A stretch of DNA of 64,000 nucleotides. It comes from Neurospora tetrasperma FGSC 2508. Lineage: Eukaryota > Ascomycota > Sordariomycetes > Sordariales > Sordariaceae. The DNA lies in contig NW_009799102.1 in the NCBI RefSeq assembly GCF_000213175.1, positions 3,433,249 through 3,497,248 of the forward strand, in the 5' to 3' direction. The notes under the pieces were generated by a model, which was not told the origin of the DNA, made no database searches, and saw nothing but the letters and a program-made list of their open reading frames with translations. Shown in pieces: positions 9,452 to 21,365 of this stretch. Position 1 is the stretch's first letter. Every line of letters begins with the position of its first letter. The position numbers and the translations under genes are program-made.

Positions 9452-10351
9452 TCAATCTCCCCTAAACACAGACTCCACCAGCAACACCGACGCTACATAG
9501 TTCCTCAAAAATAGAACCACAGGCTTAGCCGCTTGTCTCGTCGGATTCTCTTGCAGCCGAAGAACTTCCGCCGCCCCCAAGAACAGCATGAGACTAGTTA
9601 CCAACCAGTCCTCAAGCGATTCGCACTCTTCTATATCCTCCTCCAAAGCTTTCATAAGACTCTTCAGTCCCTTTCGTTGTTGCTTACTCCCCACCTTGTC
9701 TTTCCGCAAATAACTTACGAATCCTTCCGCCATACCAGCGAGAGCACAAGGCTCTTGGAAATCAGATCCCGTAAAAGTCCGCTCCTGCACACCGAGACCC
9801 AGGTACTTGATCCAGGAACGAGAACGCTTGGGTTCTTTCATTAGGCGATCGCCGAGTTCCTGCGCATTTTTCAGCGCATCCATTTCCCATTGTTTATCCT
9901 TTGCCTCGTCCTCGTCCTCGGCATTGTCTGTACCTGCCGCGGCGCTGTTGTCGTCGCTGTCACTGGAGTCGGAGTCTTGTAGGGAGGTCCAGTGCGAGAT
10001 CATTATCACGGTGAGCGCATTGGCGAGGTGCCCTAGCCATCGCTTGTGGCGATGTTCCCATTCTGACTCTTCTTCCGAGGTGAGATCTTCTTGTTGGGGA
10101 TCCCAGTCGTGTCTGGTGATGTCTAATAGACGGATACGGCTGGAAATATCGAGTGACAGTGGGATTGCGGCTTCTCCCGGGTCGACTTTGGTGTTGTTGC
10201 TTTCCTGTTTCTCGAAGAATTTGCGGAATAATGGAAGGAGCGGTTCTCCGCCGTCTTCAAGGAGGTAGTTGCGGTCTTCCTCGCTGATTTTTAGGCTCAG
10301 CGAGATAGAGATGGACTTCTTGGGTTGATTGGGGATTGTGGAATTAGACAT
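9452..10351 (-). CDS. cluster gene D: unknown family, one C-terminal LRNY-type module
   Basis: Single-exon 299-residue protein. It begins with SISISLSLKISEEDRNYLL (about 13-31), a beta-like strand and acidic motif resembling the N-terminus of gene B. The middle has an acidic low-complexity tract (about 125-155: SDSSDSDD, DNAEDEDEAKD). The C-terminal module spans about 222-295: SLEDWLVTSLMLFLGAAEVL followed by FLRNYVASVLLVES, nearly the same as gene B's first copy. The protein ends five residues after the module, whereas genes A and B carry extra tails. No catalytic motif or signal peptide is visible. Being on the same strand with shared architecture, it is inferred to be a local duplicate. 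Confidence 0.75.
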   Translation of the reverse strand: MSNSTIPNQPKKSISISLSLKISEEDRNYLLEDGGEPLLPLFRKFFEKQESNNTKVDPGEAAIPLSLDISSRIRLLDITRHDWDPQQEDLTSEEESEWEHRHKRWLGHLANALTVIMISHWTSLQDSDSSDSDDNSAAAGTDNAEDEDEAKDKQWEMDALKNAQELGDRLMKEPKRSRSWIKYLGLGVQERTFTGSDFQEPCALAGMAEGFVSYLRKDKVGSKQQRKGLKSLMKALEEDIEECESLEDWLVTSLMLFLGAAEVLRLQENPTRQAAKPVVLFLRNYVASVLLVESVFRGD

Positions 10352-11556
10352 GTCGACGGTGTTGCGCTCGATAATCGATGCTCGGTGCTCGAGAACTAGT
10401 CTCCATTTGGGAAGGGCGAGCCTGTTTCTTATGTAAAGTTGCTACTTTCGAGTCATCTTGGACGCAGTGGCTCATGTTGTGGGAGCAGGGTGTTCATTGA
10501 TCAGATCATCGCAAGTGGAAACAATCAAGTTCACCAGCACCTGCCCGGATGGTGGTCATTTGAAGAACAGCGTGTTAGGTGACCAACTACAAACGGTTGT
10601 TGATTTTGTACTAACAAGATACCAAATCAAATCAGTTCAATGGAGTGACTGGAGAAAAGGAGCCGATAGAGCACTCGGATCATCCTCCTCATACAGTCTT
10701 GGACAGTATTTCCAGGCAATTGAACTCAACTTCTGACTATTAGTTCTAAATTGTATGGTGAGAATTGAAAAATTACTCGAAGTGCTGCTTGCTGCATAAC
10801 GGGATCAGTAACGTGAAAAGTGTGCGATAAGGTAACTTCATTCCATCATCACCGAAGCCACTCGTTTTACATCTTATGGCGTGATTATTCTCAGATGAAA
10901 AACCGACCCAATAGGCCTGTGGTCAACTCGATATGTTCGCTTAGGAGGACTCATACCTCGAGGAACTCAGAAGGTACGCTGCCCCAACGAGCCAACTACC
11001 ATCTGTGACAAACTGGATATCACTAACCATCCGTGTTGACATTGACGGCCGTCCTCGTGCCGTGCCAACATCGATTCATGTTCCCGTTTGTTTCTTTGAG
11101 CTCCGTCTCAACGTTGACATCAGCGATGGCTTCAACCAAGGCCAGGAGAAGGCAGTGATGTAGCCTATATCTAGAGATGACAAGTGGCCTAAAACTTCCA
11201 AGGGCAACAATCACACCAACACTAATTCAACCGATATCACCTCAACATGTACCTTACGTTGGTGATATCTTTCACAATCTGCACCGGCTACAAACAATCA
11301 AAGGAATCGCAGTTTGTGTGTCAAGCTCATGCGCCATGAGCCTCGAACATAGCTCCAACTCCATGATGGTCCTATAAAGATGCCTCTCCAGTCTTCATCT
11401 CCTGCCATATTCTTCAAAGCATTCTATCTTCACCATCGACTAATCAGCGCCAAAAAGGCAACTCAGTTGACCATTACAAGCCCTTTTAACTTCGAGCCAT
11501 TCATTTTCAGCAAGAAATATTCCCCACAAAGATCAGCCCCCCAGTATCAACACAAA
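10352..11556. other. intergenic, divergent promoter region
   Basis: Lies between the minus-strand gene starting at 10351 and the plus-strand gene starting at 11557. Short frames only. No feature supported. Confidence 0.5.
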
Positions 11557-12023
11557 ATGAATAACCGCGCAGACATTGTACTAGCCAAGTTTTCAAGCCA
11601 CCAGTCAATGATAGAGGATTGTGAATGGGATCAAGGAGACGAGAAAGTGGCCCGTTTATTAGGGAAACTCAAGGAGCAAGAGAAGCAACTCCAAGCCCTG
11701 TTTAAGAAGCTTGTCGGCACTCAGTCCGTAGAGATCAAGGAAAAGTGGGATGAACTGATCAAATATCTCGACAAAGGTACTTATGTATTCGCTCTTCCCC
11801 AGCGTCATCTATTTCTCCCCTCCATTGTTCCTTGTTTGAACAACTACTAATGACTACGCTACGGTATCCACTAGAAACCACGGCAGAGAACATGCCAACC
11901 GACGACAAGGACACGTTCCTCAAGAAACTTCAGACCCTCAGTGATAATATCACCCCAAAGATACAAGCTCTTGAAAGTGCCATTACGAAGCCCCAGACGA
12001 CCGAGGTGGCTCCCGCAGCCTAG
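11557..12023 (+). CDS. small coiled-coil hypothetical protein, two exons
   Basis: Exon 1 11557-11776, intron 11777-11874 (98 bp, donor GTACTT, branch-like CTAAT, acceptor CTAG), exon 2 11875-12023. The join gives 122 residues: DELIKYLDKE then TTAENMPTDDKD. The protein is almost entirely helical and charged, with heptad-like spacing around VARLLGKLKEQEKQLQALF and again at FLKKLQTLSDNITPKIQAL, ending in a short Ala/Pro/Thr tail. It could be a small adaptor or dimerising protein. I recognise no family. The start was chosen because it is the ATG immediately before the charged region; an upstream in-frame extension lacks similar composition. Confidence 0.6.
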
Positions 12024-12679
12024 GTTAGATTAAAGGGATGCGTACCTACGCAACACAAGGCTCCCGCGGGTTCAGTTGTTGCACGTGGTAGGACCACACA
12101 GATGGACAGAAGACTAAGGTAGCTGGACTACCTTAGGTACCTAGTTTAGGTAGGGATGGATAGATTTGGTTTGAGATTAAGTTCCGGACCTGTCAACCGC
12201 AGTTTGGCGAATTTGCGGTTCTTTTACCCGTCATAATGCTGTTTTTAACGGTATGACCAGCAAGTGATTAACTAGACGTACCCAGCTAGTGTGCCTGACA
12301 CCAAGCTCGAGAGAATAACGAACAGTCTTGGAACACCTTGAAAGTTCGCAAAATACGTAGCAAGACGAGGCACAGGTGCCTCTGTTCGCCAATCCTTTCC
12401 CAGATTAAGAAGTAATGACCTTACAACATTTCAAAAAGAAGCAAGCCAGTAGGACGAGATCAGTTTTTGTGTTCATAAAAAATCATTGCTCTCATATGGG
12501 ATATCATAGATGTCAAGTAGTACAACCCTAGGCCCAAGGTTTTGTCCCCCTTTCCGTAGACACCAGGAAAAAATAATACCGGACCCGGCTCCTGTCGCTG
12601 ACCATCCTTCCTGTAATTATGGTATTTTTGTTGTTTTACTTTATTCTTGTGCTCGTAAAGTCGGCTACACTTGGATTGC
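12024..12679. other. intergenic between convergent genes
   Basis: 3' flanks of the small coiled-coil gene and of the aldehyde dehydrogenase. It contains an AGGTACCT palindrome at 12135-12142. No gene seen. Confidence 0.5.
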
Positions 12680-14312
12680 CTAGTTGAGCTTGATAGAAAC
12701 AGACTTGCACTGGGTGTAGTTGGCCAGAGCAGCCTCGCCGAGTTCGCGACCGATACCGGACTCCTTGTAACCGCCGAAGGGAAGCTGGTGGTGAAGAGCG
12801 TTGTCTGTTGGGAGACATTTTGGTTAGCACGATGCAACGTTACTCCATCCGGTACAAAGCAGGTATACTTACAGGTGTTGACCCAAACGGTACCAGCCCT
12901 AAGGTGGTTGCTGACGCGGATGGCAGTGTTGAGGTCCTTGGTGTGGACGGCAGCAGCAAGGCCGTAGTTGGAGTCGTTGCCGAGCTTGATGACTTCCTCC
13001 TCGGTGGAGAACTTGGCGACGGCGCAGACGGGGCCGAAGATCTCCTCCTTCATGATCTTCATGTCGTGACGGACGTTGGTGAAAATGGTGGGCTGGATGA
13101 AGTAGCCCTTGTCACCGTGGCGCTCACCACCAGTCTCGACGGTAGCACCCTCCTCCTTACCGGCCTTGATGTAACCCATGATGCGGTCGTACTGGAGCTG
13201 GCTGACCTGGGGGCCCTGGAAGGTCTCGTCGTGGAAGGGGTCGCCGACCTTGTTCTGCTGGGCGCGCTGCTTGAAGGCCGTCACAAACTTGTCATAGATA
13301 CCCTCCTGGACGTATACACGAGAACCAGCGCAGCAGGTCTGGCCGTGGTTAAAGTAGATACCGAAGTTGACCCAATCAATGGCCTGGTCGATATCGGCGT
13401 CGTTGAAGATAATGTTGGGGGACTTGCCACCAAGCTCGAGGGTAACCTTCTTCAGGTTGGACTCGGCGGCAGCCTTCATGATTTGGCGGCCGACCATGGT
13501 AGAGCCGGTGAAGGCAACCTTGTCAATGTCCATGTGGGAGGCGATGGCGGCACCAGCAATTCTGCCGAAACCAGAGATGATGTTGAGAACGCCAGGAGGG
13601 AAACCGGCCTCCTTGACGAACTGAGCAAAGACGAGAGCAGAGAGAGGCGTCTGTTCAGCGGTCTTCATGACGATAGTGTTACCGGTGGCCAGGGCGGGGC
13701 CGACCTTCCAGGCAAGCATGAGGAGAGGGAAGTTCCAGGGGATGATCTGACCGCAAACACCGAGAGGCTCTTGCCTGGTGTAGTGGAAGGAGTCGGGGGA
13801 GATATCAATGGTCTTGCCCTCGATCTTGTCGGCCCAACCGCCGTAGTAGCGGATAGTGCCGACGACGGCGCCAACATCGCCACGGGCCATGGTGATGGAC
13901 TTGCCATTGTCGAGAGACTCAACAGCGGCAAGGAGGTCGAGGTTTTTCTCGAGCAGGTCGGCGAGCTTGAGGAGGTAGATGCCACGCTGCTGGGGAGTGA
14001 CGTCGCGCCAGACACCCTCGAAAGCCTTGCGGGCAGCGGCGACAGCGATATCGACATCCTTCTCGGTGGCCTCGTGGACGGAGCAGATGACCTCCTCGGT
14101 AGCGGGGTTGATGACCTCGAAGGTCTTCTTGTCGACACCCTCGACGAACTCGTTGTTGATGAACCTGGTAGCATAGGTATTGTGGTTAGCTCTCGTGCTT
14201 GGGAAGCAACTTGGGGGAGGAGAGAGCTGTGGATGGGAACTTACAAGCCGGTGGGCTGCTTATAGGTGCCGGTAATCGGCGTCTTGAGCTCAACAAAGAC
14301 GTTGGAAGACAT
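12680..14312 (-). CDS. NAD(P)-dependent aldehyde dehydrogenase (AldA type), three exons
   Basis: Exons on the minus strand: 14312-14245, 14164-12873, 12804-12680; introns of 80 and 68 bp, both with GTAAGT donors. The product is 494 residues, the usual length for class 1/2 fungal aldehyde dehydrogenases, and closely follows Aspergillus AldA. It oxidises aldehydes such as acetaldehyde to acids in ethanol and amine breakdown. Visible landmarks: IPWNFPLLM (about 164-172), the cofactor motif FTGSTMVGR (about 241-249), active-site Glu about 266 in LELGGKSPN, catalytic Cys about 300 in [12 protein letters not shown], and EEIFGPV. The last exon restores [20 protein letters not shown]. There is no obvious targeting peptide, so it is probably cytosolic. 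A 485-codon frame on the opposite strand is a shadow of its codon bias. Confidence 0.95.
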
Positions 14313-14352
14313 TGTGACAGAAGCTAATGGAGAAGTGGGGTACGGTGGTGGG

Positions 14353-14361
14353 GGGTATATA
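14353..14361 (-). promoter_or_regulatory. TATA-like element upstream of aldehyde dehydrogenase
   Basis: A TATATA core within GGTATATAAG lies about 45 bp before the ATG at 14312 and is the only strong TATA match in the proximal promoter. If used, the leader would be very short. Confidence 0.35.
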
Positions 14362-16868
14362 AGAAGAGACAAGAACTGAAGAGAGAAGAGAGCAAGGCTG
14401 GAATAGAACACAAACTCGAAACTCTGGGAGAGTGTTCCGGTTAAATACTTGATGAAGGAGAAGAAATAGTTGACGACTTGGAGATAGGAGAGACAGAAAA
14501 GCACGACGAGGTGGTGGGAGGGAGAGGTTCAAGTAGTCGGCGCATGTGCAGTAGATTTGGAGACTAGTCGAGTCTGGGCACTCGAGTAGTGTACATGCAG
14601 TACCTGCTTACCGTCTTTGTCCCTCTTTGCGCCCGAGGTGGATCGTGATAATGCGGGCGGTAGGTAGGTCGGGTCCCCCTGGAGGATGACCGCAACACGG
14701 AGCGGGGTCAATGATGCCGGGCGACGCTAGCGTGGGCGGCTGACGGTTGAAACCAGTCTGAAAAGGTCTCGGGTGTGGGTGTGGCCAAGTGCCACCCACC
14801 TCCTGTCTCGTCCTTGACCAGGGCAAGCGGGACGGGATACGAAACCAACACCTACTGCGGATCTCGAGTCGTTCATCAACCTCGATCAGATCCTTATCTT
14901 GATGTTCAGCGAGATAGTACATACAGGACACACCACATATGGCAACTGAACCGTAGGTAAAGAGGTACCGACGTCTTATTTTCTGGAAACGGATAACTCA
15001 AGTTGTCTCGCGACACGGAAAGAGAGAGACTGGACGGGAGGCTGAGGGGTTCCATGTCCATTGATTGCCCTATTGTGATGGGATTACCAAGCAGCAAGGG
15101 TAGTCGGATCGGCATTCAATCATGGCCACGTCGGGGCTGTCATTGTTGCCGTCGTCGCTATGGGGTCCCCACAGTCTCCATACTCTTTCCCCGCGTGCCT
15201 CCCCCGCATTCCCCTTGTCTGTGCGGAAAAGGGGGCCCGCCAGTAAGCGTACAGTCCGCCTCCAGGATCTCCCTGCGCGTGGCCAATCGTTGTTTGAGAG
15301 TGAAGCCGGGCTGGATCCAGCACAGCCAATCGCACGTGACGTCTCAACTCTTTCCTTGGATGACCATCAATAGGGCCGACAGCCTCTTCTCGACCGTCCC
15401 TCCAGGTGTAGAGTATCAATCGGATGAAGGGGCTCATGCACATTGGACAGTTTCCCCAAGCTTCCCCAAAAGAAAGAAAACAGAAGAAACGAAAAAAATG
15501 AGGCGCAAGTGACCAGCAGTTGGCGACTACAACAGCGCCATTTGGATGTCATAGGTGATGCAGTGCTTACCCCGCAGATTTCTCCAGACAGCATCTCGCT
15601 GCCCCAAAGTCCACCCCCTGTTCCACCCGTTCGCCCATCCATCCTCGTGTTCCAGCCACCATCATCTCCAAAGGCCTTTTTTTTTTCTCGTTCCTTGAAC
15701 CAGTCTGACAATGCTTCTCAGAGGAATATGAAGAGTATCCAAGATTTAAGCGTGTCGGTCTCAGATGCTATTTTTTTTTCTTTTTTTTTTTTTGGCTTTC
15801 GCCGAGAACGAAACTGGAGCTTACAAGACCTAATAGTTGGAGTTCCTGAAACGGGAACACAAATTTCGGGGTAATGTTCTGCGAAGCGCCTGGGGTGGAG
15901 TGTTGACCATGTGCGATGCCGCTGTGGACTCTTTTTGGTTCTGAACCCCAACCCCGGACTTTTGAAAGGACAACACCAACAACACCATCCTCACCCAGCG
16001 ACAACCAAGCCCATGCCAGCTGATGTTCGTTCAAATGCTACCTTGGCGGCCATATGTAGTGTACATACATCGGATTCGGCGCCCTTCCCCCACGGACGGA
16101 CACATATGCAGCCACGAGGCATCAATCACTTCCGGCTCTCCGAGATTCTTCCCTCTCTCCGGAGCATGGGGGGTCTTGTGCGGGATGGTAGGTTTGCTTT
16201 GTCCAACCTATCACGATCGTATTTGTGCATCTGGACGTTCCCATGACACGAGGCCATCTCCACACCAACGAGCCTCCGGGTTCTAGTATATGTAGTGTAT
16301 AATACGGACCAAGCAGATGGTAAGCAAGCTTATGTATGAGGCGACTTGCTATCGAATCAGATGGATTGGATGTCGTTCCAGTACACTACATGTTTGATGG
16401 ACTTTGTTTGGAGGTTTCTCCAAACAATGTAGGATGACATCAACGCAGCATAAGTCACCCATTACCACGAATGCTCAGAGACGTCCACATTTCCTTTACA
16501 ACGTGGCTTAGGTCAGAGCAAGCAGAGTTCAAGTTCGTGCGCCGCATACTTTTCAAGCACAGAGATCACCAATAAGGAACCAAGTACATACACATTGAAT
16601 TGCATACTCGTTGAACAGCATCTGGGCGTTGCAGATATAAGTGAGGGATGTCTGTTTGCTATTAATGACCGGTCCTGCCCGTCTGAGCGGTGCATTCAGT
16701 TCTTCGAGATCGGTTCCTAGAGGTATTGGACTGGACCGACCAGTTGGGTGTGTCGATGTTTTCGAATCAACTTGAGTACCTATGAACAACCTGCTTTTTC
16801 ATCAGCTGGTGAGTGAGGTAGGCACTCACATGTCAAGTGGAACTTGCGCTCTCTTTGCTGTCGTCGAA

Positions 16869-16908
<40 letters not shown>

Positions 16909-17775
16909 GTTGGACTTTCAGTTGACAAAGTGCAGCCAAAAGGGCAACCAAGCAAACGGAAGCGTGAACCTCAACGGCCACCGGCAGGGGCAGCCGAGCA
17001 GCATGCACGATTACGAAGTGGGGCCCAGCGTTTGGGGCTTGTTAGAGTGAATGGGGCGGGAGGACTGACTAACACGATTCCAACAGTGTACCAGCTTCTC
17101 AGCACGTGTAACTGCTAACAGATGTTTAAGTGTCGCTACAACACCCCAGGTAGCACCTAATGTCGGTACTACCATAGTGAGGAAGGAGCGACTTCACGAC
17201 CAGCGAGGCAGCTCAGTCCTGTGAAGGAACTGAAAGAATTGATGGTGGAATTGGGCAATACGGTACTTTACTCTGTCTGTCGGATGAGGCCAACGAAACC
17301 CTGAATTGCAACAGTTTTTGGCATCATTCCGTTCGTTGCGGCCAAATGCCATTTTCTAGCAGCCTTCGACGACCGCCACTCGTCGGTTGGTCTGCAATTT
17401 TTGACGCGCCTCCCAAAATTTGCTAGCATTGCCTGGACGTTGTGTATCAACCCGTTGGGGCTAGAAATAAGGGCAAAATTTTTCTCCTGCCAGCTCCTCC
17501 AATCCATGTCCGAACACCTCAACGGCCAGCAACCAACGCCGATCCACGACCGACCGACCGACCGTCCGTCTGTCCAATTGATATCCATCCTATACCGTAG
17601 CATCTTCACGTGTACCATTTCTCTTGACTGACTCGATCCCTTCGCGCGGCCGCTGATTGCTCCGGTCGCCGGCTCAGGAGGCCGCTGCTCCCTTGCGACA
17701 AGGGTCAGAGTCTCTTTCAACCAACACCGTTCCGTTGTCGCGTTCAATGGGTCGTGGTCCTTCCTCTGCTTCACT
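14362..17775. other. 3.4 kb intergenic region with homopolymer tracts
   Basis: Divergent region between aldehyde dehydrogenase and the telobox-Myb gene. It holds T-rich tracts near 15770-15793, a run of 37 T at 16871-16907, and a 19-base element at 15812-15830 that matches the upstream promoter segment of the 5S gene at 3728-3847. Several frames of 60-170 codons on both strands show no protein-like composition. No gene supported. Confidence 0.5.
16871..16907. repeat. poly(T) tract, 37 bases
   Basis: Uninterrupted homopolymer read directly from the sequence. Length in the assembly may be inexact. Confidence 0.9.
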
Positions 17776-20700
17776 ATGGCCGACCTCAACTTCACAGCGG
17801 CCTTCGAGGCCAACCTCCTCGCTGCCCTGAGCAAGCATACCGAAGAGGCCAAGAGCCCGGCTTCAACTCCGACTCCCGCTCCCGCTCCGGGTCCAGCTCC
17901 CGTTCCCACGCCGACACCACCGTCGATACCGACCCAAGATGCTTCTGCTCCTCCTCCCCAGCCAGTGCAGCAACAATCACAACAAGCACAGCAGCCACCG
18001 CTGAACCACTCCCTACAGTCGTCTCAAGGACCCCCGAGCCAGACAGCCCAGCCTCCCCAGCAGCAATTGTCACAAGCTTCCTCTCTCAGCCATGCTCTTC
18101 AGCAGGCTCTACAAAGCTCGAATCCCCCGTCTTATCAGACGCCCTCGATTCACCAGCCTCAACCCTCCTCGACGACCGCTGCACCCATCTCCCAACCACT
18201 CGTACAAGTCCCGCCGCCCCAGCCGAGCCCTCATGCGGTTTCCAACGTGCCTCCCCAGGCGTCTCCCGCTTTGACAGAGCCTCCAAAACGGTCCCATAGC
18301 CCCGATCCCCAAGACTCGAATGGCAAGCGCCCCAAGCTTAAACACGTTGATGAGATGGATCAGGACATACCGTTTGATATCAAGGCAGCCCTCGCAACTG
18401 CGCTTGGCGATTTTGAGAAACAGCACAGCCAAATCGGCAATGATAGCTCGCTCGAAAACCCATCCGGGCCCAGCTCGGCTCCTCCTCCGGCGCTCGCTGT
18501 CTCTCTGTCTGCTACAGCTACACCGATGCCAGAGAAATGCGGGGATAAACTTATGAAGGCCTCATCTAACTCAACTTATATGATCCGTTCAATGAGTCTT
18601 CCGGTGCTCGGAAACTTGGCTGTTCAGATTCTGCTCCGACTATCCCAACAACCCCGAAACGAAACATTATCACTTCTTTCTGAAACCGATGCCGAGTTTC
18701 GAAAACACTACGATTTGTTGACAGAGTCGTTCAAGTTAGCCAGAAAGGGTTTCTCCGACAGTCCTGTGCTTCTTCCAGACGAACTAGAGATCAATGATTC
18801 AGAGGACCGCGAGACGGTTCGGGTTGCAAACCTAGCTACGACGGCTATTAGTGTCTTTGGTGCAAACGATGTTGCCTGCAAGGATTTGGACGACTCTTTC
18901 TTCTCTATCTTTGTACCAGAAGATGGCGAGTTTAAAGATACCTTGGCCGACTTGCTCCTCAGCCTCAAAACTCAGGCCTTTCTGGATTCCTTGGATGAGC
19001 AAGCGACTCCTCAGCAGGTTACAGAACAACTCGACAAGTTCTTCCCAGATAACTTCGAAGACTGGCTCAAGCAACGTAACCTTGATGTCGTCACAGACAC
19101 TGATGCGGACCAACTCGCCGTGAAGATCAAGGACCGCAGGGAGCTGTTGTCCACACTCGCCAACAGTGAACAGCCCAAAAGTATGTCTGGCCCCATGCCT
19201 TTTCAATGAAAGTCATGCTGACGTATAAAAGAATCTCTAGAGAGCAAGTACTCACCTGATACTTTTCCCGAAACCCTCTGTGTCTTTTTGCAAAGCCACA
19301 TTGGGGTAGTCGTTGAATATGCCGAAGAATATGGGGTCAAGATCCCAATCAGTGAGGAGCCGATTGTATCGGAGTCGATCGAATCGGGCCCAATTCAAAA
19401 CGGCAACAACGTCCAGGACGAGCATGCCGACTTGGCCGCCCTCTTGCAGTCCAAGATTGTCGAGAACGGCGAGCTTAAAGACTTCCATGCGGGAAACCTC
19501 CACAATGAGGCGTCCGTATCTGCTGATGACAATTTCGATCTAAGTAAACTTATCGAGCAATCTCTCCCCGACCATATCAATGGATTGAAAGACGGGCTTC
19601 TAGAACAAAACGGGCAGGGTGAATCAAGCGGGCTTTTTGACACAAAGGATCTGGCATCCCTCATTGCTGAAAAGCTAAACGATAATCTTGAGACACCAGT
19701 TCACGGACTCTCAACTGTTCCACAGAACTATGAAGATACCATGCGGGAGAATCACGGCCAAGGTAAGGCTGAACACATCATGCTGACGGGACCCCAAGGC
19801 TAATTTTTGATATGACAGTACATCCTCAGTACCATAACATCAACCAGCTACAAACACCGACATACCATCAATACCCCCCAGCATCATCTTCTAATATTGG
19901 AATGGGGACAACGGGGGAGACGCTACCTCCTAACCAATCCTGTCCCACCTCAGTTCTATACGAGAAGGCAAGACAGGCCGCTGTCGCAAAGTCATCGAGT
20001 ACGACTCGCAGGGAGGGACTGCATTCGACTCGCAGACCATGGACCCCCGACGAGGAAAAGGCTCTCATGATGGGTCTGGACATGGTGAAGGGGCCTCATT
20101 GGAGTCAGATTCTGTCACTCTTTGGGGCTCATGGGTCCGTTTCGGACATTCTGAAGGATCGCACGCAGGTCCAGCTCAAGGATAAGGCAAGGAACCTCAA
20201 GTTGTTCTTTCTCAAGACAAACTCAGAGATGCCCTACTATCTACAGAGTGTTACGGGTGAACTCAAGACCAGGGCGCCCGGACAGGCTGCTCGCAAGGAG
20301 GCGGAGGAAAAGGCACGCCTGAATGCGGAGGATGAACAAGCACGGTTAGCAGGCATCATGACATTGGGTGGACTACATAACAACCACCACCCAGTTGTCG
20401 GCAGTCCCATTGCGCCCTCTCCCGCTCGTGCTCACACCGCAACTCCTGGACCAGGGACTGGTCACTTGAATGGGACGCCTACGCCCACGCCCACGCAAGG
20501 ACCAACAAACCAGCCTGCGGCTCTTGCTCCAGTCCCGATCTCACCAATGGTCAAGACTGAGCCCGTGGACCACTCAGCGCATCAGGTCGGCAATCTGCCA
20601 CAAATTCAGCCGGCCCCAGCTCCTCAGTCTTTGCAGCCGGCGTTGAAGCCTCAATCACAACCTCAGCCTCTACACCAGCAACAATCGCAGCCACATCTAC

Positions 20701-21365
20701 AACAACAACAACAACACCCTCAAGCAAACGCTCAACAACACTCACAACAGCACTCGCAGCAACACTCGCAACCATTACAGCCACTTCGGCCCCAACAGCA
20801 ACCTCAACAGCTAGCCCAATCCCAAATGCGCTCTCAAACTCCCCAAGCGCTGGCGCCAGATCCACAGCAACAATACCACCAACAACAACAACAACAACAA
20901 CAACAACATCATCAGCCGCAAGGGCATCAGCAGCACCAACAGTTGCACCAGCAGCAGCAATTACACCCAGGTTCACAGCAACACGAGCAGACGCAACCGC
21001 AACCGCAGCCTCAGGTACAGGCACAGCCGCCGCCGCCGCCGCAGCAGCAACAGCAGCAACAGCAGCACCATGTGGCCCCGGCTCCAGCATCAACATCAAC
21101 TACGACAACGGCAACACCAGCAATAGCAACTGCTCAAACCCATGTCAATGTAGCCGCTGCGGAGCCAGCAGCGGCAAGTTCAACATTGAGCAATCAAGCT
21201 ACACCGAGCTTTGGGCTCCCACCCATACCTCCGAACCACCACTCAACACCAGATCAAGCTCAAGACGTAAAGCTCTTTGAGACGCTCCAGGCTGCAATTG
21301 GAGCGACTTCGCCTGCTCACGAGAGCCATCAAGCGGCAACTGTGCCGGAAACGTCTGCTGGATAG
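17776..21365 (+). CDS. tbf1: TBF1/TRF-like telobox-Myb DNA-binding protein, three exons
   Basis: Exons 17776-19180, 19232-19762, 19819-21365; introns of 51 and 56 bp with GTATGT and GTAAGG donors and GCTGAC branch sites. The product is 1160 residues. A Pro/Gln/Ser-rich N-terminus (1-185) is followed by a basic KRPKLKH patch and a helical TRF-homology-like region (about 265-465). Next come an acidic segment and a single Myb repeat (about 717-778: RRPWTPDEEKALMMGLDMV) ending in the telobox VQLKDKARNLKLFFLKTN. The C-terminus is a long Gln/His/Pro low-complexity tail encoded by CAA/CAG/CAC runs. Family members bind TTAGGG-type sites and act in telomere, boundary and promoter regulation. The frame stays open for 35 codons past the annotated TAG, so the true C-terminus may be longer. 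Confidence 0.9.
20660..21090 (+). repeat. CAA/CAG-rich low-complexity coding tract
   Basis: Runs of glutamine codons interrupted by His, Pro and Ala within the last exon of the telobox-Myb gene, with an uninterrupted CAA run near 20880-20905 and a CCG run near 21025. Such tracts are prone to length change. Confidence 0.85.

Noticed and set aside
12808-14265. 485-codon plus-strand frame opposite the aldehyde dehydrogenase
   Set aside because: Shadow of the dehydrogenase codon bias; runs across both introns of a well-supported gene and has no fold-like features.
15003-15512. 169-codon plus-strand frame
   Set aside because: No family features, overlaps competing frames, ends in a Lys-rich simple tract.
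20551-21099. 182-codon Val/Ala-rich minus-strand frame
   Set aside because: Complement of the CAA/CAG/GCC repeats in the telobox-Myb coding exon.
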